Source: Novisyntrophococcus fermenticellae
GTDB lineage: Bacteria; Bacillota; Clostridia; Lachnospirales; Lachnospiraceae
Assembly (NCBI RefSeq): GCF_018866245.1
Contig: NZ_CP076458.1
Location: forward strand, 3,224,001 to 3,288,000
DNA length: 64,000 nucleotides
Direction: 5' to 3'
Both the position numbers and the translations under genes were made by a program. The notes beneath the pieces were generated by a model. That model had not been told where the DNA came from and made no database searches. It saw nothing but the letters and a program-made list of their open reading frames with translations. Positions 41,556 through 50,833 of this stretch are shown one piece after another. How positions within the stretch are numbered: the stretch's first letter is position 1; each line of letters begins with the position of its first letter.

Positions 41556-42005
41556 TTATTCCCCTTTCACCTCTCTGACTACAACTTTTACTCCATGAAT
41601 CTTTACAACTTCTACAACCTTTCCTGCTTCAATAACCAAATCATCCTGTTCCGAGCGGGCGGACCATGGTACACCATTCACCTCCGCCTCTCCTTTTCCA
41701 AGCAGATTGTTAATCTCTGACGTGACAATTGCATGGGAACCAATCAGACTGTCTACATTGGTGGCTGTAGTCTTTCCATTCAGATACCGGACCGCTATTG
41801 GCCTTGTAGATACCAAAAGTACAATGGATATTACAAGGAATAGGATGACCTGTATGTAAATATTCGCACCCAGCAATGCCGCTAAGAAGGCAATCAGCGC
41901 TCCACCCGCAAACCAGATTGTGGACAGCCCCAGTGTCACAACCTCAATTGCCAGCATGACAACCAGCAAAATCAGCCATATCATCGGGTTGTTTACAAAA
42001 TTCAT
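41556..42005 (-). CDS. NfeD-family membrane protein
   Basis: A 149-residue protein with three to four closely packed membrane spans in residues 7-85 and a C-terminal OB-fold (residues 90-149: LIGSHAIVTSEINNLLGKGE, then VNGVPWSARS and VVEVVKIHGVKVVV). NfeD short forms partner SPFH proteins. The ATG at 42005 follows AAAGGGG; a longer N-terminus would add an unlikely extension. Confidence 0.9.
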   Translation of the reverse strand: MNFVNNPMIWLILLVVMLAIEVVTLGLSTIWFAGGALIAFLAALLGANIYIQVILFLVISIVLLVSTRPIAVRYLNGKTTATNVDSLIGSHAIVTSEINNLLGKGEAEVNGVPWSARSEQDDLVIEAGKVVEVVKIHGVKVVVREVKGE

Positions 42006-42101
42006 ACTGTTCCCCTTTCTTGATTCCTGTTTCTTATTCATCATACTATATTTATGCTCAAAATACAACATTCTGTTACAGTTCGGTACCGAATCGGATG
42101 A

Positions 42102-42710
42102 TTATTTCATTAAATCTTCAAAATAAACAATATGATTGCAAATCTGTTTTGCCAGTTCTTCACTATGGGTTATTACTAACAGACCTAAATTTCTTTCCCT
42201 GACAACTGACAGCATTAAATCCCATATCTGTGCCTGCGTAATCACATCCAGCATAGTCGTAATTTCATCCGCAAGAATAAACCGGGTTTTCGGGCCTAAT
42301 GCTCTTGCTATACTGAACCGCTGCATTTCTCCTCCGGATAGTTCTGCAGGATAGCGATTCATCCACTCCGGTTCGATTCCTATCTTTTTAACAAACTCCT
42401 CCTCCGGTTTCCATGCCTCGTTTAACGTACGACGCATTTTCCATCTGGGATTAATAGATTTCTCCGGATGCTGATAAATCAGCTGAACGGGACAGTATGC
42501 TTTCGCAGGTAAGGGGTTCCCTTCGAACAGCACCTCTCCACGATCGGGTTTTATATATCCTGCCAGAATTTTTGCCAACGTGCTCTTTCCACATCCGGAA
42601 GGCCCGATTAATGCGGTTCTTTCACCGGAAGGTATACAAATGGAAAGGTTATCAAGGATTTTTTTATTCTTTGCATATCCGAACGATATATTTTTTGCTT
42701 CAAGTTGCAT
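42102..42710 (-). CDS. ABC transporter ATPase, second subunit (DppF/NikE type)
   Basis: A 202-residue ATPase. Walker A (GPSGCGKST) near residue 37, the signature LSGGEMQRFSIARAL, and Walker B (FILADEIT, with Ile where Pro is usual) are intact. It lacks the oligopeptide-type C-terminal extension, so it is short for DppF. It overlaps the first ATPase gene by 11 bases and powers the importer at 43.6-47.1 kb. Confidence 0.9.
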   Translation of the reverse strand: MQLEAKNISFGYAKNKKILDNLSICIPSGERTALIGPSGCGKSTLAKILAGYIKPDRGEVLFEGNPLPAKAYCPVQLIYQHPEKSINPRWKMRRTLNEAWKPEEEFVKKIGIEPEWMNRYPAELSGGEMQRFSIARALGPKTRFILADEITTMLDVITQAQIWDLMLSVVRERNLGLLVITHSEELAKQICNHIVYFEDLMK

Positions 42711-43626
42711 TGATACAGCACACCTCACCTTCTCTTAACTCTCTCATTCCTATCTTTCCTCCATTACAGGCATCTGTTCTGTAGATGCACCGGGGAGCAT
42801 AGAGACATCCGGAGGTAATTGTTCCGGCATAAGGCTGTGTACCGGAAGCTATCTTAAAACCATTCTGGGGAAGAGCCCGCCACAGTGCTTTGCTGTATGG
42901 ATGGCGAAGAGCGGATTCCCCTGACAGAAAGTCTGCAGCGGAAGCGATCTCCACTGTGGTTCCCGCATAAAATACCGCTACCTTATCTGCTACATGAAAT
43001 GCCAGATCTATATCGTGAGTAATCAGAATCACCCCTCTGCCTTCATCTGCAAGATCGCGGAAATGCTGCATGGTCTCAGCTGCCATTTTATAACTCAGCC
43101 CCGGTGTCGGTTCATCAGCAATAATTAATTTTGAATCCCCGATTACGGCAGTGGCAATCAGTACTCTTCTTGCCATCCCGCCCGAAAGCTGAAAAGGATA
43201 CATTTCTTCCACCGCTTCCGATAAATCATACCTTCTAAAAACATCACGCATCTCTTCTTTTGAATTCGAAGTCCCCATAACCTGGCTGCCCACCTTCATC
43301 AGCGGATCCAGGTATTCCACTGATTGGGGTACCAAAGCGATTTCTTTCCCCCGAAGCCTGTTCTGATATTTTGCATCCAACAATTTATCATAATAAAACA
43401 TCTTCCCTGAAACAGCGGCATTTTTAGGAAGTATCCCTAATATGGCATGGGCCAGCAGACTTTTACCGGATCCGCTGGAACCGGCAATGGCAAGGATCTC
43501 CCCTTCCTTTACCGTCACATTTAAATCAGAAATAACCTCTAAGTCCTTCTGATTAAAACCTTTATCATATCTTTTAAATTTTACGGAAAGATTTTGTACA
43601 TCCAGAATCACTCTGTTTTCTTTCAT
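42700..43626 (-). CDS. ABC transporter ATPase, first subunit (DppD/NikD type)
   Basis: A 308-residue ATPase with Walker A GSSGSGKSL, signature LSGGMARRVLIA (Met for Gln, a variant) and Walker B LIIADEPTPGL. The C-terminal Cys-rich oligopeptide-type extension (SGCLYAPRCIYRTDAC) may hold an iron-sulfur cluster as in related subunits. It is the fourth gene of the importer operon. Confidence 0.9.
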   Translation of the reverse strand: MKENRVILDVQNLSVKFKRYDKGFNQKDLEVISDLNVTVKEGEILAIAGSSGSGKSLLAHAILGILPKNAAVSGKMFYYDKLLDAKYQNRLRGKEIALVPQSVEYLDPLMKVGSQVMGTSNSKEEMRDVFRRYDLSEAVEEMYPFQLSGGMARRVLIATAVIGDSKLIIADEPTPGLSYKMAAETMQHFRDLADEGRGVILITHDIDLAFHVADKVAVFYAGTTVEIASAADFLSGESALRHPYSKALWRALPQNGFKIASGTQPYAGTITSGCLYAPRCIYRTDACNGGKIGMRELREGEVCCINAT

Positions 43627-43657
43627 TTCAACTACCGACCTTTCATCAGAACTCTTT

Positions 43658-44485
43658 CTAATCCTGTGCAGTCCCCGGATCCATCAGCTGTTTTATCTGA
43701 CTTCCCAGTTTGTCAAACAGCATAACCACTGCAATCAGCGATACACCTGGAAAGAATACCAGCCACCACATACCTGTGGCAATATGTTTCAGTGCTTCAG
43801 AGAGGATTATGCCAATCGCCGGAGTATCCACCGACAGTCCAAACCCCAAAAATGTGACTCCTGCTTCATGCAGAATTGCATGTGGAAACAACAATATCAG
43901 GCCTACAATAAACTGAGGAAGTACATGGGGCAGAATATGTCCGGAAGCAATATGAAACCAGCTTTTTCCGAATTTCTCAGAAGTTTTTACATACTGCATC
44001 CCTCTGACCTGCAGCACCTCCCCACGTATTACTCGTGTCAGGTTGGGCCAGTGGGTCAGAGCGACTCCAATGATTACTCCTTTTAGTCCCTTCCCCATCA
44101 TGAAAGAAATCAGCATTAAAAGTACCATATGAGGAATTCCCATAAAAAGATCAACAAAATAGCTGATGATCTTATCAACGATTCCCCCTGCAGTAGCTGA
44201 TAAAAGTCCTAATATCAGAGCCAGGCATGCACTTACTCCTGCAGCCAGAGTTCCGATTAAGATACTGGTGGAAAGGCCTTTCACCGTTCTGAAAAACATA
44301 TCTCTTCCCAAATAATCTGTACCAAACAGATGCTTGAAAGAGGGCGGGAGTTTTTTAGCAGCATAGTCCGGATCATAAGCGGCCGGATCCATCAGCAATC
44401 CCGCAGCTGTTATCAGTATTAAGAAAAAAGCAATCATTCCAATCAGGATTAACGTCTGCTTTCTTCTATTAATCGTTAACTTCAT
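43658..44485 (-). CDS. ABC permease, DppC/NikC type
   Basis: A 275-residue inner-membrane permease with an N-terminal span (residues 11-31), then HLFGTDYLGRDMFFR typical of the DppC family, and five further spans. The EAA-type loop is in GKSWFHIASGHILPHVLPQF. It overlaps the previous permease gene by 4 bases. Confidence 0.92.
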   Translation of the reverse strand: MKLTINRRKQTLILIGMIAFFLILITAAGLLMDPAAYDPDYAAKKLPPSFKHLFGTDYLGRDMFFRTVKGLSTSILIGTLAAGVSACLALILGLLSATAGGIVDKIISYFVDLFMGIPHMVLLMLISFMMGKGLKGVIIGVALTHWPNLTRVIRGEVLQVRGMQYVKTSEKFGKSWFHIASGHILPHVLPQFIVGLILLFPHAILHEAGVTFLGFGLSVDTPAIGIILSEALKHIATGMWWLVFFPGVSLIAVVMLFDKLGSQIKQLMDPGTAQD

Positions 44486-45465
44486 ACCTTAGAGCCCTCC
44501 CTGATTTGAGGGTTAAAGACCCCATATAAAATATTTGCCGACAAATTTCCTGCAAACACAAAAACAGCGGAGAACAATGCCACTCCCAGAAGCAGAGGAA
44601 CATCTCCCTTTAATCCTGCCTGGGTAGCTGCATTCCCAAGTCCGGGATAGGAAAATACCTGTTCAGCCAATACACTCCCTCCAAAAAGTTCACTAAAGGA
44701 AGCAAACTGTAAGGTTACCGCCGGTATGGCAATATTTCTTATCCCATGCCGTTTCACCAAAGTCCACTTTGATTCTCCCCTTGCTTTTGCAAACAGAACA
44801 TAATCACTGCTTAGCACATCGATTAATTTTTGTCTGGTATGTAAAGTGATATTGGCAATCCCGGTAATGCTTAATGTGATTGCGGGCAAAATCAGATGAT
44901 AGATTCTGTCCCAGATTGTAACATCCTGTGCCGCTTTTCCTATAGGCGCCGCCAGGCCAATTGGAAACCATCCGAATGATATGGAAAATACCATGAGCAG
45001 CAGCAGCCCAATCCAGAAAACAGGGGTGGAAGAAAGAACAAAGCAGACAGCCTTGATTGCCTTGTCATACCAGGTTCCCTGCCCGGATCCGGCAAGCACC
45101 CCAAGAACAAAACCTATAATTCCTGATAAAACCCAGGCTGTTACCATAAGGATAAGGGATGTCTGAAACCGCTCCAGCAAAACTTTTGATACAGGCTTCT
45201 GATAAATAATTGATGTACCCATATCTCCCTGAAGCATGTTTTTCACCCATGTAGTATAGCGTACCACCGGAGATTTATCTAATCCCCAGTGCCGGGCTAT
45301 ATTTTCCCTCTGCTGGGCAGAGACATTGCTCTCCGCACCAACATAGGCGTCTACAGGGTCAATCGGTGAATGAATGATCAGGATAAAGCTTAATATACTG
45401 ACTCCTATCAAAAGTAATAATAATCTAAAAAACGATTCACTGATAAATTTTATAGTGTTTATCAT
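44482..45465 (-). CDS. ABC permease, DppB/NikB type
   Basis: A 327-residue permease: N-terminal span, the HSPIDPVDAY motif and the LGLDKSPVVRYTTW-like block (HWGLDKSPVVRYTTWVKNML), then five spans. The coupling loop KRHGIRNIAIPAVTLQFASF is present. Second gene of the five-gene importer operon. Confidence 0.92.
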   Translation of the reverse strand: MINTIKFISESFFRLLLLLIGVSILSFILIIHSPIDPVDAYVGAESNVSAQQRENIARHWGLDKSPVVRYTTWVKNMLQGDMGTSIIYQKPVSKVLLERFQTSLILMVTAWVLSGIIGFVLGVLAGSGQGTWYDKAIKAVCFVLSSTPVFWIGLLLLMVFSISFGWFPIGLAAPIGKAAQDVTIWDRIYHLILPAITLSITGIANITLHTRQKLIDVLSSDYVLFAKARGESKWTLVKRHGIRNIAIPAVTLQFASFSELFGGSVLAEQVFSYPGLGNAATQAGLKGDVPLLLGVALFSAVFVFAGNLSANILYGVFNPQIREGSKV

Positions 45466-45482
45466 TTTGTACCCTTTCAGCT

Positions 45483-47081
45483 TTATTTATAGGCCCATTC
45501 ATTTAGATTCTGGATAATCGGCTGCCCATGGCCGTGAGGATGGATTCTCTGCGTTCCGATATCCAGACCGTCCTTCACCAAATATGTATGATCAATATTT
45601 ACAAGCCATAAGTACGGTAAGTCTATATTCACTCCTGTTGTCCCGTCATACTGGGCTTTTTTAAGTAAATCAAAGATTTCTTCCTCACTGTCGGATGACA
45701 GTGCCTGTGTCAGATAACCATCTACCGTTTTATTTGTATACATAGCCGCATTATTCAGCCCCGTCTGCTCTGTTCCTGCGAATTCAGAAGCAAAGGCATT
45801 ATATACATCCACAAAATTATAATCCCCTGTTCCTATACAGGTAGGCGAATTTCTGATCATGTCCTTACAGGTTGTCCAATCTTCAGATTTGGCAATAATA
45901 TGAATCCCAAGCTTCTTTGCATTTTCACTTAATGCTACTGCCAGGTTATACCTTTGCAGATCATCCGTACGTCCTGTTATGGTAAATTCACACTTTATTC
46001 CGTCTTTCTCCCTTATACCATCCTTATCTGTATCTACCCATCCTGCCTGTTCAAGGATTTTCTCTGCTTCCTGGACCTGATTATCTTTTAGTTCCGGTTC
46101 ATCATTTGCCCATGGAAGCCCGTCAAAGCGTACCCAGGAGGGCGTTCCTATCCCATTTAACGCATTATCAATGATCTCCTGCCTGCTGATTCCAATATTC
46201 AATGCTTTTCTCACAGCAATATCACTGGTTACATTATTACCTGCTACAAGACCTTCTGAATTCGTGGTTTCCTTTACACAGGGCAGATTAAATCCTCTGT
46301 TGTCAGATGTTTTAATCGTTTCCAAATGCATGCCTTCCACCGCTTCTTCGGCATATTCCGGGTTGATCATTACCAGGTCAAGTTCCCCCGATCTGGCATT
46401 CGCCAAGGCAGTCTCTTCATCCAGGCTTAAGAAAGTTATCTGTTCAAACTGAGATTTTGTTCCATAATAATATTTATTTGGTTCGACAATCAATTGCTGG
46501 TTCACATCCAGCTGCTTCACAACAAACGGACCTGTACCAATTGGATTATCTGCATATTCATCATTATATGCGTGTTCAGGTACGATTCCCAGTAAAGCTG
46601 TAGTTCTGATGAAAGGAGAGTATACTTTATTCAAAGTAAACTGTACTTTATTCCCGTCTATTACTTCAGCCTTTTCCAACATAGTCAAATCCACGCTTGA
46701 GCCGCTGTTCTTTGCCGTTTCATATGTAAATACCACATCTTCGGGGGTCAGCTTCTCACCATCGGAAAACTTCACATCATCACGTATAGTATAAGTATAA
46801 ACCAGGCCATCCTCACTAATAGAATAATCAGAAGCTAAATCGTAGTCTGTTTCCACATCCGTTGTGATTTTCAGCAACCCTGTGTGAAAAATCCCATATC
46901 CATAGATTCCATAGCCCTTGCAGGGATCATAGTTCCCCTCTGTCATTCCCTTTCCTATGGAAATAACTAAATCCTTCTTCGCGCCGGCATCTTTATTTCC
47001 TGTCTCTTTACCTCCGCAGCCGGCTAATAATGTGAAGCCTAACATCATACATAAAAATGACACACATAAGTTCTTTTTCAT
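45483..47081 (-). CDS. Extracellular solute-binding protein, family 5 (peptide/nickel type)
   Basis: A 532-residue lipoprotein (LLAGCGGKE lipobox, Cys22). The family 5 fold is seen in YSISEDGLVYTYTIRDDVKF, FSDGEKLTPEDVVFTYE and NPIGTGPFVVKQLD. The C-terminus ends with HPHGHGQPIIQNLNEWAYK, a His-rich patch that may hint at metal-chelate binding, as in Nik/Cnt systems; dipeptide or opine-like ligands are equally possible. It heads the importer operon. Confidence 0.88.
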   Translation of the reverse strand: MKKNLCVSFLCMMLGFTLLAGCGGKETGNKDAGAKKDLVISIGKGMTEGNYDPCKGYGIYGYGIFHTGLLKITTDVETDYDLASDYSISEDGLVYTYTIRDDVKFSDGEKLTPEDVVFTYETAKNSGSSVDLTMLEKAEVIDGNKVQFTLNKVYSPFIRTTALLGIVPEHAYNDEYADNPIGTGPFVVKQLDVNQQLIVEPNKYYYGTKSQFEQITFLSLDEETALANARSGELDLVMINPEYAEEAVEGMHLETIKTSDNRGFNLPCVKETTNSEGLVAGNNVTSDIAVRKALNIGISRQEIIDNALNGIGTPSWVRFDGLPWANDEPELKDNQVQEAEKILEQAGWVDTDKDGIREKDGIKCEFTITGRTDDLQRYNLAVALSENAKKLGIHIIAKSEDWTTCKDMIRNSPTCIGTGDYNFVDVYNAFASEFAGTEQTGLNNAAMYTNKTVDGYLTQALSSDSEEEIFDLLKKAQYDGTTGVNIDLPYLWLVNIDHTYLVKDGLDIGTQRIHPHGHGQPIIQNLNEWAYK

Positions 47082-47127
47082 CTATACCGTTCTCCTTGTA
47101 AGAATCTTTGTGGACTTATGGTAGCAC

Positions 47128-47161
47128 AGAAAAATCCCCCTTACAAGCCGGTAAGGGGGAT
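47128..47161 (-). terminator. Terminator of the wall-hydrolase gene
   Basis: ATCCCCCTTAC and GTAAGGGGGAT form an 11-bp stem followed by TTTTTC on the minus strand. Confidence 0.9.
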
Positions 47162-47180
47162 ATAAATGCTACTTTTATAT

Positions 47181-48242
47181 TTAATAAAAATGCTGGTTTC
47201 CAATCTGTGTTCCTTTTCCGGAACCACTGTTGAAATAAAGGCAGCCTCCGATTGGATTTTCTCCATTTAAAGCTGCCTGTGCTGCTTCATAGCAGTCGCT
47301 TCTGGCGCCACCGGACAGTGTTCTGGAGAGCGATCCATTGGTAACCGGTGAAAATTGTCCGCCTTCATAAATCACTCCGCTGATACTTCCGGGAAAAGAT
47401 CCGCTTCTCACACGGTTCAGTACGACTGCTCCAACCGCAACCTTACCTGTTCTGCTTTCACCACCGGCTTCACACTGAATGAGTGCAGCAAGCAAGTCCA
47501 AATCACCATTGCTGACATTCGTCTTTTCCTGTGCCGGAGCGGAAGTCTCTGCAGATGAGACCCCTGCGGATTCAGATGCCGCTTTCGTTGATTCTGCTGC
47601 CTGAGCTGCCTTTTCTGCCTCAGCCTTTGCTGCAGCCTCGGCTTCAAGCCTGGCCTGATACTCATCCACAGTCAAAGCAAGTGAACCTAAGCTGTCCAAT
47701 TCCAGATATTGTGCATTTACATAAGCATCTTCACCATTTAAGGATACCTGATACCAGTCCTCAAGATCCCCTTTCACTGAGAGCTTACTTCCATTCTCCG
47801 TTACTCCCACAATCTGGGAATCTGTGTTAGCTTCGGCCCTGACCCTTAATCCCTCTGCCTGAACGGTTCCTGTAAATCCGCAGACATTCATATAATGTAC
47901 TCTTGCTTCCTCCCCGAAAACAAGCAGGTCATTTCTTATATAGCCTTCCACATTGCCGGATTTAATTTTGCTCCAGTTTCCATCATTCTCGATTACATCT
48001 GCCTCGTATCCCGGCAGAAGCACTCCCACGCGCTCTGAATCCGTGCTGGCCTCAGAGCGGATATTTGCATATGATTGAACATTTGCAGCGGCTCTATTGG
48101 TCCAGGCTTCTGTATGTAAAATACTCTCCTCATTCGTAACATCAGCTGATACAGTATCAGCAAACACCGGTGCAGCCATGATTGTCGTCAGTGCCATTGC
48201 GCTCCCTATCGCAACTGTAACACCTTTCCTGTTAACCCTCAT
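47181..48242 (-). CDS. Secreted SH3 / SleB-type cell-wall hydrolase
   Basis: A 353-residue secreted protein. A signal peptide ends near residue 29 (APVFA/DTV). Two SH3 domains follow (about 55-110: ANIRSEASTDSERVGVLLPG, and 125-180: GLRVRAEANTDSQIVGVTEN). An Ala/Glu linker (200-240) leads to a hydrolase_2/SleB-like domain (about 247-353: LAALIQCEAGGESRTGKVAV, GGQFSPV). It probably cleaves peptidoglycan; a vegetative or germination role cannot be told apart. A WalR-like site is in its leader. Confidence 0.88.
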   Translation of the reverse strand: MRVNRKGVTVAIGSAMALTTIMAAPVFADTVSADVTNEESILHTEAWTNRAAANVQSYANIRSEASTDSERVGVLLPGYEADVIENDGNWSKIKSGNVEGYIRNDLLVFGEEARVHYMNVCGFTGTVQAEGLRVRAEANTDSQIVGVTENGSKLSVKGDLEDWYQVSLNGEDAYVNAQYLELDSLGSLALTVDEYQARLEAEAAAKAEAEKAAQAAESTKAASESAGVSSAETSAPAQEKTNVSNGDLDLLAALIQCEAGGESRTGKVAVGAVVLNRVRSGSFPGSISGVIYEGGQFSPVTNGSLSRTLSGGARSDCYEAAQAALNGENPIGGCLYFNSGSGKGTQIGNQHFY

Positions 48243-48263
48243 ACTTACCTCCTAAATATAATT

Positions 48264-48280
48264 ATTACATATTTGTTACA
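48264..48280 (-). promoter_or_regulatory. WalR (YycF)-like box in the hydrolase leader
   Basis: The minus strand has TGTAAC, five bases, TGTAAT, which fits the WalR consensus TGTWAH-N5-TGTWAH. It is downstream of the -10 element, where WalR sites tend to repress. Confidence 0.5.
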
Positions 48281-48295
48281 ACTTGTTACGAATTG

Positions 48296-48324
48296 ATTCT
48301 ATCATCATTACATTTTATTGTCAA
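48296..48324 (-). promoter_or_regulatory. Promoter of the wall-hydrolase gene
   Basis: TTGACA (48324-48319) and TAGAAT (48301-48296) with 17-base spacing on the minus strand. Confidence 0.8.
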
Positions 48325-48390
48325 CTAGAACATTTTGACAAAATGGCGCATAAAAATCCACATACTCTTATAAAAATCATAAAAAAAACA

Positions 48391-48426
48391 GCAAAAAAGC
48401 CGCGGCAATCGCCACGGCTTTTTTGC
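48391..48426 (-). terminator. Bidirectional terminator after the deacetylase gene
   Basis: GCAAAAAAGCCG..GGC aatc GCC..CGGCTTTTTTGC is a near-perfect 16-bp stem with A- and T-runs on both sides, just after the stop at 48435. Confidence 0.9.
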
Positions 48427-48434
48427 TCCTGCTT

Positions 48435-49874
48435 CTATATCGTATAGAGCGACGGATCACTCGGCCTATTCTGATCCCATACACTGCCGGGATCCATCAG
48501 ATCATTTAATTTGTCGGATCCGTCAAATACTGCTTGATACAATCGGTAACCATCCAGATTTCTTCTGCCCATCCGGAAGAACAAATCTCCCTGCTGAACA
48601 AAATACTGCGACGAGTCAACATTGCAGAAAATGCTAAAACCCTGTTCTTTCAGATACTGGAATTTCTCAGTAGAAGAATATTCTTCATTCCAGTTTGCCA
48701 GATCCTGTCCATGGGCAAATATAATGGTATCAGATCCGCCAATCAGAGGAGCCACATAGTTCTGCCACTTTTCCGTATCTGATTTCAGATGCTCCATAGA
48801 AGCATCTCCAATTCTCATATGTCCCCATGTATGGCTCGCAAACTTCCATCCTTTTGCCTTTATTGCATCGGCGACTTTTTTGGCCTCTTCACACTCTTTA
48901 TCCCAGTCAAAGTCAGGATGGGCATCCAGCCATGCACGCTGGTCCGCGGACAGGTTCTCTTTCGTCTTATAGGCAATATCCGTACGATATCCCAGAATGC
49001 CATTATAACCGGTCAGCGCAATCGTTCCTTTTGCCCCCTTATAGGAAAAATCCGGATGTTCTTTTATAAACTGATCCAGAAGCGGAACACAGTCATACGC
49101 CCCCGTAACCACTGTGCCATCATCCTGAATGTATTCGCAGGTCGGATTGCCCTCCTGATCTACCACCATCTTACTGGCAACGCCCCGCCCGTCGTAGCTG
49201 TGATAATAGCTTAAATCATCCAGGGAGAGAACAAATGGGATCTTACCTTCCGGCAGCAGAATCGGTTTCTTGGTTATATGAACTACTCCGTTCTCATCGG
49301 CAGTCTCTTCCACAAGGTCATGGAGATCCACAAGAACATATCCTTTATCATACATCTGCTGCGTGATACGGTTAAACTCATCCACGGTTGTCATCCACTG
49401 GCAAAATCCGGCAGTTGCACTGTTTTGCTGAAAAAATGCCTTCTGGGGATCTACCACTAAAGAATGGTAGAATACATGAGTCACCTGTGTCGGATCCGTT
49501 GCCACCAGGCTGTTCTGTGCCGCCTGAAACTCAGCTATCCTGGTAAGAATGTCGGGATCACTGTTCGCATCCGGAATTTCGTTCAGCTTTGCAATTGCAC
49601 CTTCAAAGTCATACTGTACGGCCATCTGTTCCGCCTCTGTCAGGATTGCTGCTTTATCATCCGCAGGATTGGAGACCGGTGCCGATACCGACGAGCTTCC
49701 CGGTTCATCTTCGCCGGCTGCCGATTCAGATCCGCTGCTGTCAGCCGGCTTCTTGCCCTTTTTCTCAAGTCCTCCGGCCAGAACAAAGATGGATACTCCC
49801 ATAACACACAGAAGGATAACCAGTATGGTTGTCTTAAATATCAATCTTTTTTGTTTCTTTTTTTTCTTTTCCAT
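48435..49874 (-). CDS. Membrane-anchored polysaccharide deacetylase-like protein
   Basis: A 479-residue protein with an N-terminal membrane span (about residues 11-35), a Ser/Gly/Pro-rich linker, a helical region (about 75-125), and a NodB-type deacetylase fold. FVLSLDDLSYYHSY (two Asp) and ASHTWGHMRIGD (HxxxH-like) supply the expected metal ligands. The substrate could be wall or capsule polysaccharide. The ATG at 49874 has GGAGG 5 bases upstream. Confidence 0.8.
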   Translation of the reverse strand: MEKKKKKQKRLIFKTTILVILLCVMGVSIFVLAGGLEKKGKKPADSSGSESAAGEDEPGSSSVSAPVSNPADDKAAILTEAEQMAVQYDFEGAIAKLNEIPDANSDPDILTRIAEFQAAQNSLVATDPTQVTHVFYHSLVVDPQKAFFQQNSATAGFCQWMTTVDEFNRITQQMYDKGYVLVDLHDLVEETADENGVVHITKKPILLPEGKIPFVLSLDDLSYYHSYDGRGVASKMVVDQEGNPTCEYIQDDGTVVTGAYDCVPLLDQFIKEHPDFSYKGAKGTIALTGYNGILGYRTDIAYKTKENLSADQRAWLDAHPDFDWDKECEEAKKVADAIKAKGWKFASHTWGHMRIGDASMEHLKSDTEKWQNYVAPLIGGSDTIIFAHGQDLANWNEEYSSTEKFQYLKEQGFSIFCNVDSSQYFVQQGDLFFRMGRRNLDGYRLYQAVFDGSDKLNDLMDPGSVWDQNRPSDPSLYTI

Positions 49875-49906
49875 ATCTGCCTCCAAGCATTCACACCTTT
49901 ATAACT

Positions 49907-49935
49907 ATTGTATCCTAATATACCCCAAAAGTCGA
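49907..49935 (-). promoter_or_regulatory. Possible promoter of the deacetylase gene
   Basis: TACAAT (49912-49907) on the minus strand with TCGACT (4 of 6 matches) 17 bases upstream. Confidence 0.45.
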
Positions 49936-49946
49936 GAATATGAATC

Positions 49947-50729
49947 TTAAGTTTTTGTAACAAAATGTCTCTGACGATATGCTTCATACATAAGTACCGC
50001 AGATGCTACTGCAGCATTTAAAGACTCCACTTCTCCCTCCATGGGTACCCGGATCAGATAATCAGATCTGTCTGCAAGGCTTTTACTCAGACCATTTCCT
50101 TCATTTCCGATAAAAAATGCAGTCCCACCCGTGTAATCCTCACTATCATACGTATGCTCTCCTTGAAGGTGGGCGGCATATGTGATAATTCCTCTGTGTT
50201 TGAGTTCTGACAATATTTCACATAGATCTTCTATATATATAAACGGAACCCGGTATATAGAACCCATCGTGGAACGAATGGTCTTGGGGTTGTAAATATC
50301 CACGGTGTTTTTACTCATCAGTAATCCGGTTACGCCGGCTCCTTCAGCTGTCCTCACAATGGTCCCCAAATTTCCCGGATCCTGCAAATCTTCTAATATC
50401 ATACATAGAGGTTGGGGCCCGGACAGAACCTCCTGTAAGGTATAAGCCGGCATCCGGATCAGACACAAGACCCCCTGGGGTGACTGGATGTCAGACATCT
50501 GGCGAAAGATACGTTCTTCCACCACTTCATACTTTGTTTTGGACAGATACTCCCCATGCTCTTTTTCAAAGTCCTCCGTGACAAATATACGTTCAATCCA
50601 TTCTCTCGGGGCTTCCTGAAACATCTTAATTCCTTCTGCGACGAAAAGCTTCTGCTTTTTACGTTCTTTTGATTTGTTGTTTAACTGTATTACCCGCTTT
50701 ACCTGGGCATTTGAACTGCTCGTAATCAT
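49947..50729 (-). CDS. TrmH/SpoU-family RNA 2'-O-methyltransferase
   Basis: A 260-residue RNA methyltransferase. The N-terminal substrate-binding domain has KLFVAEGIKMFQEAP. The SPOUT knot domain has LEDLQDPGNLGTIVRTAEGAGV, FFIGNEGNGLSKS and RVPMEGEVESLNAAVASAVLMYE, the three family motifs. Related to RlmB/TsnR-like enzymes; the exact 23S target is not readable. The start at 50729 (GGAGAG upstream) avoids an artificial N-terminal extension. Confidence 0.9.
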   Translation of the reverse strand: MITSSSNAQVKRVIQLNNKSKERKKQKLFVAEGIKMFQEAPREWIERIFVTEDFEKEHGEYLSKTKYEVVEERIFRQMSDIQSPQGVLCLIRMPAYTLQEVLSGPQPLCMILEDLQDPGNLGTIVRTAEGAGVTGLLMSKNTVDIYNPKTIRSTMGSIYRVPFIYIEDLCEILSELKHRGIITYAAHLQGEHTYDSEDYTGGTAFFIGNEGNGLSKSLADRSDYLIRVPMEGEVESLNAAVASAVLMYEAYRQRHFVTKT

Positions 50730-50833
50730 ACTTCTCTCCTGCCTGTGTCCTGGTGCACCGTTTGCCATACGCTGTACCGGTGCAAAAAGCCGCCACAAAT
50801 TATCTTTTGCGGCGGCCACATATCTGTAACTTA

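Noticed and set aside
50749-50819. Longer start for the RNA methyltransferase at 50819
   Set aside because: The extra 30 residues have no family likeness and no ribosome site, while the ATG at 50729 has GGAGAG upstream.
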